Positions 6,737-11,949 of a stretch of DNA of 11,949 nucleotides are shown here, piece after piece. The stretch is from Oscillospiraceae bacterium (GTDB lineage: Bacteria > Bacillota > Clostridia > Oscillospirales > CAG-272). A model generated the notes under the pieces. The model was not told the origin of the DNA. It searched no databases and saw nothing but the letters and a program-made list of their open reading frames with translations. The position numbers were made by a program, and so were the translations under genes. Position 1 is the first letter of the stretch, and every line of letters starts with the position of its first letter. Where the stretch lies: positions 1-11,949 of the forward strand of contig SVTU01000039.1 in the NCBI GenBank assembly GCA_015063655.1, given 5' to 3'.

Positions 6737-7915
6737 TTAGATCTCGGGAATAACGATCTCGACCTCTCTGCCAAGCTCGGCAGACCTTGCGATACCGTCG
6801 ATAATAGCCTGATTGTACAGCACGCTGGAGGAAGGCACAGGTGCCTCGGTTCCGTTCTTGCATGCGTCAAGGAAGGTACGGATCTTCAGATCAAACAAGC
6901 CCTCCTTCATGGTGATAACGGGGATCTCGGTCTCAACCTGAGAGCCTGCCATCTCATGGTAGATCTTCATGGCACCGCCAACCGTTCCGTTCCAGCACTC
7001 GGTGGACGGAATGCGAAGGCTTCCCTTCGTACCCATAATGATGGTATCTCCCGAGGTGTCAAGGTTCATAGCCCAAGCAATGCGGAAGTCTAGGATAATA
7101 CCGCCCTCCAAGCGAATGAAGGCTGCGGCGAAGTCATCCACACCGAATTTCTCCGCGTACTCGGCTCTCTTGTCCTTCTTATAGCCAACGTAGTTGGGAT
7201 CCTTGCCGAAGAAATTGGACTTGTAGCCCGAAACCGTCAAGGGCTTGGGATTGCCGATGGCGTTAAGCACCATATCGAGCGAGTAGCAACCGATATCGCC
7301 AAGCGCACCCACACCTGCGGTGTCCTTCTCAATAAAGGTCGTGCCGAAGGGCGTGGGAATGCCGCGACGGCGTCCGCCGCCCGTCTGAATGTAGTAGATC
7401 TGTCCAAGCTCGCCCGACTCCACGATCTCCTTGATCTTCTTCATGTTGGCATCAAAGCGGGGCTGATGACCGATGGAGAGAACCTTCCCGCTTTCCTTTT
7501 CTGCCTTCATGACCTCAATGGCCTCATCGAGCGTAACGGTGAAGGGCTTTTCGAGCAATACGTTTACGCCGTTCTTGAGGGCGTAGATCGCAGGCTCTGC
7601 GTGCTGACGGTTGTAGGTACAAATGGAAACGGCATCAAGAGCCAGGCTCTTGTCGTCGATCATTTCTCTGTCGTTCTTATAGTGGGTCTTGGCACCCGTT
7701 ACGCCGTACTTGGCCATAAAGGCCTCGGCCTTACCCTCAATGAGATCGGCACCTGCCACGATCTCCACGTCGGGCTGCTTGAGATAGGCCTTCATGTGAG
7801 AGTCGGCGATCCAACCGCATCCGATGATGCCCACACGCATCTTCTTGGCGGTGTCTACCGTTCTGGTTTCCTCTGCGCTGAAATTGTTAAGACCCTGCAT
7901 AGACTTATCTGCCAT
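6737..7915 (-). CDS. Gfo/Idh/MocA-family NAD(P)-dependent oxidoreductase (392 aa)
   Basis: Cytosolic sugar dehydrogenase-type enzyme. After a 25-residue leader that is not part of the usual fold, the Rossmann domain starts at MRVGIIGCGWIADSH (GxGxxA at about 29-37). SICTYNRQHAEPA (about 98-110) is the second nucleotide-side strand. NVLLEKPF (118-125) holds the family EKP with the catalytic Lys, and GALGDIGCYSLDM (about 203-215) carries the conserved DxGxxxxD block of the substrate domain. Enzymes of this family oxidise or reduce a sugar or polyol hydroxyl, often at C2 or C3; the substrate is not known. Start ATG 7913-7915 has AGAGG 9 bases upstream; an ATG nine codons further up lacks one, and ATG at the Rossmann strand itself is an alternative. 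It lies 38 bases after the TIM-barrel gene in one operon, and the two probably act on the same sugar. Confidence 0.93.
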   Translation of the reverse strand: MADKSMQGLNNFSAEETRTVDTAKKMRVGIIGCGWIADSHMKAYLKQPDVEIVAGADLIEGKAEAFMAKYGVTGAKTHYKNDREMIDDKSLALDAVSICTYNRQHAEPAIYALKNGVNVLLEKPFTVTLDEAIEVMKAEKESGKVLSIGHQPRFDANMKKIKEIVESGELGQIYYIQTGGGRRRGIPTPFGTTFIEKDTAGVGALGDIGCYSLDMVLNAIGNPKPLTVSGYKSNFFGKDPNYVGYKKDKRAEYAEKFGVDDFAAAFIRLEGGIILDFRIAWAMNLDTSGDTIIMGTKGSLRIPSTECWNGTVGGAMKIYHEMAGSQVETEIPVITMKEGLFDLKIRTFLDACKNGTEAPVPSSSVLYNQAIIDGIARSAELGREVEIVIPEI

Positions 7916-7953
7916 AGCTGTATTCCTCTCTTTCTTTTGCACTGTGTGCTTGA

Positions 7954-8769
7954 TTATACGTTGACGGTCTTGAGGTACTGAATGCTCTTCTCGATGCTCT
8001 CTAGTGCCGTCAATCCCATAGAAGGCTTATCCTGCTCCACCACGATCCAGGAAGCACCCGCATCCTTGGCGGCAGCCAAAATGGCGGGAACGTCCTGCAT
8101 ACCGCTTCCCACGGGACGGAACTCAAATCCGTCGGGACGGGCAGGTCTCTTATCGGCAATGCCGATCAGCTCATACATGTTCTCGGACTTCTTGCCAAAA
8201 AAGTCCTTGATGTGGACCACGGGCGCACGTCCCGTGTACTTGCGGATATAGTCAGCGGGAACCTCTCCGCCCACGTTGACCCAGCAGGTATCCAGCTCGG
8301 TCTTGAGCAGATCGGCGGAAACCTCCTCATAGAGAATATCCAAGGCATACTTGCCATCGATCTTATCAAACTCAAAATCGTGGTTATGATACAAAAGCTG
8401 GATGCCGAGCGTCTTGGCAACCTTACCAAGCATTTTGGCGTTCTCGATGACCTCAGCAAACTTCTCCTGACCGGGACGGTACTCCTCGGTCAGATACGGA
8501 ATGGCTACGTAAGCAACACCGATCTCGGCGTACTGTGAGAGAACGCCCTCGGGGTCTGCCACCATATCCAAATACGGCACGTGAGCAGACACGGGCACAA
8601 GACCGATCTCCTCACACATTGCCTTGATCTCCTTGGGGGAATTGCCGTAAAGACCTGCAAACTCCACACCGTCGTACCCCATTGCCTTGATCTTCTCCAG
8701 CGTACCGCGAAGATCTGCCTTTGCGTCATCACGTACAGAATATACTTGAACTGCTACCGGAAATGCCAT
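7954..8769 (-). CDS. Sugar phosphate isomerase/epimerase, xylose-isomerase-like TIM barrel (271 aa)
   Basis: Cytosolic TIM-barrel enzyme of the AP-endonuclease-2 fold. Strand-end motifs appear in the right order: VAVQVYSVRDD (about 5-15), GYDGVEFAG (about 31-39), SAHVPY (61-66), LYHNHDFEF (126-134; H128, H130, E133), ELDTCWVNVGG (158-168; D160), VHIKDF (185-190; H186) and WIVVEQD (241-247; E245). D160, H186 and E245 are the likely divalent-metal ligands by comparison with tagatose/psicose epimerases. The HNHDFEF version is common in members encoded beside Gfo/Idh/MocA oxidoreductases, where the pair handles keto-sugars or inositol-like compounds. Two adjacent ATGs exist (8772 and 8769); I chose the second because AAGGA is 6 bases away rather than 3. 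First gene of the operon, with a promoter at 8824-8852. Confidence 0.92.
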   Translation of the reverse strand: MAFPVAVQVYSVRDDAKADLRGTLEKIKAMGYDGVEFAGLYGNSPKEIKAMCEEIGLVPVSAHVPYLDMVADPEGVLSQYAEIGVAYVAIPYLTEEYRPGQEKFAEVIENAKMLGKVAKTLGIQLLYHNHDFEFDKIDGKYALDILYEEVSADLLKTELDTCWVNVGGEVPADYIRKYTGRAPVVHIKDFFGKKSENMYELIGIADKRPARPDGFEFRPVGSGMQDVPAILAAAKDAGASWIVVEQDKPSMGLTALESIEKSIQYLKTVNV

Positions 8770-8823
8770 CATAATTCCTTTCCTTGCCTGCCCATCGGCA
8801 CGGCAATTTCGTATTACAAGTTA

Positions 8824-8852
8824 ATTATAGGACAAAAACAGCCTCATAGCAA
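8824..8852 (-). promoter_or_regulatory. Sigma-A promoter of the TIM-barrel/Gfo-Idh/PHP operon
   Basis: Minus strand: TTGCTA (8852-8847), 17-base spacer, perfect TATAAT (8829-8824). The start point would be near 8817, giving a leader of about 48 bases. A better-looking TTGACT lies five bases further upstream but would need a 22-base spacer. I see no clear operator palindrome around the boxes. Confidence 0.72.
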
Positions 8853-8890
8853 GTCAAAAACAAATTAAATTGAGACAAATATTGCCATAT

Positions 8891-9514
8891 TTACGTCAAA
8901 ATATCCTCAACCGCCTTCACAATATCGGCGTGAATGGCTCCAATATCTCTGTGGGCATCCACGATCACGATGCGCTCACGCCCTTCAAGATCGTTCAGCA
9001 CACCGAGAAAGGCTTGGCGCACACGGGAAAGCGTTTCTCTGTTCTCGTAGATCTCCACGCTCTGACGTCCTGCCGCAATGCGGCCAAGACTCTGCTCGGG
9101 CGTCAGATCCAAGAAAATACACAGATCGGGCTTGCGGATATCGGGACAATCCAAATTCATCGAGCGCACCCAGCCGTAGTCCACCGAGCTTCCCTGATAC
9201 GCCATCGTGGAGTAATAGTAACGGTCGCATATCACGTCGATGCCCTTGGCAAGGCAGGCTTCAATCCCGTTCTCGGGGGCAAGATTGTGCGCCACTCTGT
9301 CCTGCACGAACATCAAGGCCGCCTCGCTCTCGCTCTTCTTTACCTTGCCCGACAGCACACGGCGAAGCGCCACGCCTGTAGGCATATCGGTTGGCTCGGC
9401 AGTCATATGCACACGCCGTCCGCTCTCCGTCAAACGGTTGCGCAAAAGCTCGGCCTGCGTGGTCTTTCCCGCACCGTCGATCCCCTCAAACACAATAAAA
9501 ACGCCTCTGTTCAC
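8891..9514 (-). CDS. tmk: Thymidylate kinase (207 aa, GTG start)
   Basis: Phosphorylates dTMP to dTDP with ATP in the cytosol, an essential step in dTTP supply. Motifs: P-loop FEGIDGAGKTT (9-19), AEPTDMPTG (39-47) where many bacterial enzymes have REPGG, FVQDRVAHN (69-77, TMP-binding Arg), CDRYYYSTMAYQG (96-108), and a lid region around GRIAAGRQSVEIYEN (144-158). The length fits the family (about 205-215). The start is GTG at 9512-9514: the coding frame is open to an ATG at 9673, but a promoter (9548-9576) lies inside that extension, and GGGGGACAGGA precedes the GTG. It is divergent from maf; both are housekeeping genes. Its stop lies about 40 bases upstream of the next promoter, and I see no good terminator, so read-through into the sugar operon is likely. 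Confidence 0.95.
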   Translation of the reverse strand: MNRGVFIVFEGIDGAGKTTQAELLRNRLTESGRRVHMTAEPTDMPTGVALRRVLSGKVKKSESEAALMFVQDRVAHNLAPENGIEACLAKGIDVICDRYYYSTMAYQGSSVDYGWVRSMNLDCPDIRKPDLCIFLDLTPEQSLGRIAAGRQSVEIYENRETLSRVRQAFLGVLNDLEGRERIVIVDAHRDIGAIHADIVKAVEDILT

Positions 9515-9547
9515 GGTTCCTGTCCCCCATTCTTCACTCTTACTCAC

Positions 9548-9576
9548 AGTATAGCACAATCCCGCGCAAATTGCAA
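9548..9576 (-). promoter_or_regulatory. Extended -10 promoter of tmk
   Basis: Minus strand: TTGCAA (9576-9571), 17-base spacer ending in TGC, TATACT (9553-9548). The TGn before the -10 makes it an extended -10 type. The start point near 9541 gives a leader of about 27 bases before the GTG start and excludes the longer ATG reading. Confidence 0.75.
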
Positions 9577-9713
9577 GCACTGACTGAATGAAAGCCACGA
9601 ATAATTTGTCAAAAGCTGCCGTGAGAGACAAAACGCCTCCTACAGACGATCCGTAACCCGATCCATGCACCAACGCTTATTATAATTTTATATATAAATA
9701 TAATATTTATATT
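9577..9713. other. Divergent spacer between tmk and maf with a 37-base pure A/T tract
   Basis: From 9577 to 9676 I see nothing I can name. From 9677 to 9713 every base is A or T, rich in TATA and TAAT repeats, ending at the maf -35 region. Its position immediately upstream of the weak -35 box fits an UP element for the RNA polymerase alpha subunit; a bent-DNA site is the alternative. Confidence 0.5.
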
Positions 9714-9740
9714 GCATGACGGCACGTTTTGTGTTATAAT
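9712..9740 (+). promoter_or_regulatory. Extended -10 promoter of maf-mreB
   Basis: Plus strand: poor -35 TTGCAT (9712-9717), 17-base spacer, TGTTATAAT with perfect -10 at 9735-9740 and the TGn extension at 9732-9734. The start point would be near 9747, about 32 bases before the maf ATG. No second promoter was found in the 51 bases before mreB, so it probably drives both genes. Confidence 0.75.
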
Positions 9741-9778
9741 TATCTTGGTATGGTATATTCACACAACGGAGGTACTCC

Positions 9779-10366
9779 ATGAAATATATTTTAGCATCCG
9801 CTTCTCCCCGCAGAAGGGAGATCCTTGCCAATCTCGGACTTGATTTTACCGTTCTGACCTCAGAGGCAGACGAAACCTGCTCTCTGTCCGATGCCCCTTC
9901 CCTTGCCGAAGCATTGGCCAAGCGAAAGGGACAAACCGTTGCCGACATGCTGTCGGCCTGCGGTCATTTTGATGACGATACCGTCATCATCTCGGCTGAC
10001 ACCGTAGTGGAATGTGAGGGCTGTATTTTGGGCAAGCCCCGTGACCGCCAAGACGCCATTCGCATGATGCTGATGCTCAGTGGCAAAGCACACCGTGTTG
10101 TTACCGGCTTTGCTCTTACCGACCAAAACGGAGCTGCCTCGGGCTATGCCGTGACCGAGGTCGTCTTCTCCCCTATGACCGAGGAGGAAATACTATGGTA
10201 CGTAGACAGCGGTGAGTGCTACGACAAGGCAGGCGGCTACGGCATTCAAGGCTCTGCCTCTCTCTTCATTGAGGGAATACGAGGCTGCTACTTCAACGTG
10301 GTCGGCCTTCCCATCAACGCCCTCAATACGCTTCACAGAGAGCGCTACGGTACGTCCCTCATCTAA
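9779..10366 (+). CDS. maf: Maf-family nucleoside triphosphate pyrophosphatase (195 aa)
   Basis: Hydrolyses non-canonical or pyrimidine nucleoside triphosphates (dTTP/UTP type in the YhdE branch) to the monophosphate and pyrophosphate; Maf is also linked to septum and cell-division control in Bacillus. The family blocks are all present: ILASASPRRREIL (4-16), VIISADTVVE (69-78, D74 as catalytic base), GKPRD (85-89), HRVVTG (105-110), YDKAGGYGIQG (148-158) and NVVGLP (173-178). The length is normal (about 190-200). A strong GGAGG lies 6 bases before the ATG. It is followed after 51 bases by mreB; in Bacillus subtilis maf, radC and mreB are in that order, so radC is absent here. A five-base-pair hairpin right after the stop lacks a U-tract and should not stop transcription. 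Confidence 0.95.
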   Translation: MKYILASASPRRREILANLGLDFTVLTSEADETCSLSDAPSLAEALAKRKGQTVADMLSACGHFDDDTVIISADTVVECEGCILGKPRDRQDAIRMMLMLSGKAHRVVTGFALTDQNGAASGYAVTEVVFSPMTEEEILWYVDSGECYDKAGGYGIQGSASLFIEGIRGCYFNVVGLPINALNTLHRERYGTSLI

Positions 10367-10417
10367 CGGCATAGCCGTCAAAGCACGAAAAATACGAAAG
10401 AAAGGAGCATACCTGCT

Positions 10418-11428
10418 ATGGGAAAGGTCTTGGGTATCGATCTCGGTACCGCCAACACCTTCATATACGTTAAGGGCCGCGGTATCGTACTGCGCACCCC
10501 CACCGTGGTTTCCATCGACAGAGCCACACGAGAGCTGGTTGCCGTGGGACATTCGGCAAGACGCATGCTTGGCAAAACGCCCGCAAGTATGCTTGCTTTC
10601 CGTCCGCTCAAGAGTGGCGTGATCGCCGACTTTGACGTCACGGCCAAGATGATCCGTGCCTTCTTTGAGATCACCGATTCCATCGCCCTCTTTAGCCGTC
10701 CCTCCGTGATCGTCTGCATTCCCTACGGTGTGACCGAGGTAGAAAAGCGAGCCGTTGAGGACGCCATCTTTGAAGCAGGCGCCCGCTCGGTGGCCCTTGT
10801 TGAAGAGCCGCTTGCCGCCGCCATCGGCGTAGGCCTTAAGGTGGGCGGAGCCAGGGGCAGTATGATCGTGGATATCGGTGGCGGTACCACAGAGGTCGCC
10901 GTCATGAGCCTTGGTGGCATCGTCTCCTCCCGCTCGGTCCGCATTGCGGGCGATGCGCTGGACGAGGCCATCATCGAATACATGCGCAAGACCTATGATA
11001 TTCTGATTGGCGACATGACCGCTGAGCATCTGAAGATGCGGCTTGGCTCTGCCCACCCGAGTGCGGACAGCACGGCCACCGAGGAGGCCCAAGGGCGTGA
11101 CGTCAGAACAGGCCACGCCGTTTCCCGAACGGTGACCTCAGCCGACATACGAACCGCCATCAAGGAGCCTCTGTCCGATATCGTTCACGCTATTCGTGCC
11201 ACACTGGAGACAACACCACCCGAGCTGACCTCCGATATTTACGACAGCGGCATCGTGCTCAGCGGCGGCGGCGCTCGCCTGCGGGGCATCGACACCCTCA
11301 TTCGCGAGAAGATCGGCGTGCGTGTGATGATCGCCAAAAATCCGCTTGACAGCGTGTGTGCGGGCATCGGAAAGATCATTGAGAGCGAGGGCTCTCTGGG
11401 CAACCTTCTCAAATACCGTGGAAAATAA
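10418..11428 (+). CDS. mreB: MreB-like actin homologue, rod-shape determination (336 aa)
   Basis: Bacterial actin that polymerises under the membrane and directs lateral wall synthesis. ATP-binding blocks: phosphate-1 GIDLGTANT (6-14), VEEPLAAAIG (128-137), phosphate-2 VDIGGGTTEV (151-160), IAGDALDEAI (176-185) and adenosine motif LSGGGARLRGID (281-292), then AKNPLDSVCAGIGK (306-319). YDILIGDMTAEHLKMRLGSAHP (193-214) is the MreB hallmark region. The following stretch, about 215-240, is Ala/Thr/Ser-rich and departs from the usual GRDLVTGLP-type sequence (here GRDVRTGHA). AAAGGAG precedes the ATG by 10 bases. Length is normal. The next gene overlaps its ribosome binding site with the mreB stop codon, and is not mreC. 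MreB rather than Mbl is chosen by position after maf; a paralogue elsewhere in the genome is possible. Confidence 0.94.
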   Translation: MGKVLGIDLGTANTFIYVKGRGIVLRTPTVVSIDRATRELVAVGHSARRMLGKTPASMLAFRPLKSGVIADFDVTAKMIRAFFEITDSIALFSRPSVIVCIPYGVTEVEKRAVEDAIFEAGARSVALVEEPLAAAIGVGLKVGGARGSMIVDIGGGTTEVAVMSLGGIVSSRSVRIAGDALDEAIIEYMRKTYDILIGDMTAEHLKMRLGSAHPSADSTATEEAQGRDVRTGHAVSRTVTSADIRTAIKEPLSDIVHAIRATLETTPPELTSDIYDSGIVLSGGGARLRGIDTLIREKIGVRVMIAKNPLDSVCAGIGKIIESEGSLGNLLKYRGK

Positions 11429-11437
11429 GGACATACT

Positions 11438-11949
11438 ATGACTTCAAACCATACGAACGACAGTCAAACCCCAACTGCCGAGGAACCACTCTCCTCTGCT
11501 CATACGCCAAGCGAGGCGTACGCCGCCGCTCTTGCGGGCTTTGACGGCTACTACCGCCGTCTGCTGATCCGCATCGGCTCCGTCATGCTCCTTGCCGTCG
11601 CCCTAGCCCTGCTCACACCCGTCGTCATCGGCGTGGCAGTGGCTGCTCTCGGCGCTGTTGCATATGCCTATTACACCAAAAACGCACTGTCAAGCCGTCT
11701 TGGTCTTACCTATCGGAGCATCGTGGGTGGCTTGGCCATTACAAGCATCAAGCCGTGCTGCGAACAGACCGTATACGTCCCCGCTACACTGATGTATACC
11801 CGTGTCATCACCTTGAAGGCGTGCGCCCTCGCCAAGGAGGGGCATACCGTCGAGCTCTTATATTTGCCTGCCACCCTTCGCACCGTTGAGGACGGAGCGT
11901 GGGACGGTGCCATCTCTCTGCGAACGGTCTGCTTTGGCGGCACGGCCGA
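11438..11949 (+). CDS. Membrane protein with BspA-like leucine-rich repeats, N-terminal 170 residues (cut by window edge)
   Basis: Not recognised as a named gene. From ATG 11438-11440 the frame is open to the window end. AAGGA overlaps the mreB TAA and lies about 7 bases upstream, so it is very probably cotranscribed and coupled with mreB. Residues 1-40 are polar, Ser/Thr/Glu-rich and likely disordered; about 43-60 and 61-80 form two hydrophobic stretches (a membrane hairpin). After that, ITSIK (101-105), VYVPATL (112-118), LLYLPATLRTVEDGAWDG (140-157) and SLRTVCFGGTA (160-170) resemble BspA-type repeats, in which blocks such as IP..V..I...AF..C..L alternate; the last block with FGGT is typical of a terminal repeat. 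If the hairpin is right, the repeats would lie on the same side as the N-terminus. MreC, the usual partner at this place, has a coiled coil after one helix, which is not seen. Confidence 0.6.
   Translation, partial: MTSNHTNDSQTPTAEEPLSSAHTPSEAYAAALAGFDGYYRRLLIRIGSVMLLAVALALLTPVVIGVAVAALGAVAYAYYTKNALSSRLGLTYRSIVGGLAITSIKPCCEQTVYVPATLMYTRVITLKACALAKEGHTVELLYLPATLRTVEDGAWDGAISLRTVCFGGTA

Noticed and set aside
6666..6863. A 66-residue N-terminal extension of the PHP protein
   Set aside because: It would begin inside the Gfo/Idh gene and translate through the 6691-6722 hairpin; the internal ATG at 6665 has a good ribosome binding site and fits the family start.
8824..8857. TTGACT with TATAAT as the sugar-operon promoter
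   Set aside because: The spacer would be 22 bases; TTGCTA five bases closer gives the standard 17.
8877..8892. AAATAT-TGCC-ATATTT palindrome at the tmk stop codon as a terminator
   Set aside because: The stem is six A/T pairs only, too weak for an intrinsic terminator, and no T-run follows directly.
9515..9673. A 53-residue N-terminal extension of thymidylate kinase from an ATG
   Set aside because: The extension contains the tmk promoter, would make the enzyme much longer than the family, and shows no conserved motif.
10193..11116. A 307-codon open frame on the minus strand opposite maf and mreB
   Set aside because: It spans the gap between two well-identified plus-strand genes and has low-complexity His/Gly/Asp-rich sequence typical of antisense readings.
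1..11949. Mobile element, CRISPR array, toxin-antitoxin or defence system
   Set aside because: No transposase, integrase, spaced direct repeats, small toxin/antitoxin pair or defence nuclease motif was seen; the genes are housekeeping, metabolic or envelope related.

Overview
The window looks like ordinary chromosome from an uncultured-type, moderate-GC Firmicute, most likely a gut clostridium. Reasons: textbook sigma-A promoters (a perfect TTGACA-N17-TATAAT before lysC), AT-rich intergenic stretches, strong AGGAG-type ribosome binding sites, and a maf-mreB neighbourhood like that of Firmicutes. The taxonomic call is inference; no rRNA or species marker is present. I see no tRNA, rRNA, CRISPR array, insertion sequence, integrase or phage gene.

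Left part (1-3426, minus strand): the N-terminal two thirds of an aspartate kinase (lysC) running off the left edge, with its own perfect promoter; upstream of it a HIT-family hydrolase and a full ABC exporter (TMD+NBD), one base apart, transcribed from a strong promoter. That promoter faces a plus-strand promoter whose predicted start point lies almost at the same base.

Middle (3432-8852): a plus-strand FkbM-type methyltransferase with an N-terminal Rossmann-like domain. It meets tail-to-tail, with 3 bases between, a minus-strand DHHW-family exported protein (SGNH/AlgX-like). Next comes a perfect-stem bidirectional terminator, which ends a minus-strand three-gene operon: xylose-isomerase-like TIM-barrel enzyme, Gfo/Idh/MocA oxidoreductase, PHP-family phosphoesterase. 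The first two form a recognisable sugar-oxidation/isomerisation pair; the PHP enzyme is separated from them by a strong hairpin without a U-tract.

Right part (8891-11949): tmk (thymidylate kinase, minus, GTG start fixed by a promoter) is divergent from maf (nucleotide pyrophosphatase, plus). maf is followed by mreB (actin-like cell-shape protein) and then by the start of a membrane protein whose last visible residues look like BspA-type leucine-rich repeats. This last gene sits where mreC would be expected and is the least ordinary item.

Overall this is mostly housekeeping and metabolism. I found no clear undescribed system; the best leads are the mreB-linked membrane/LRR protein, the keto-sugar-like cassette, and the face-to-face promoter pair.
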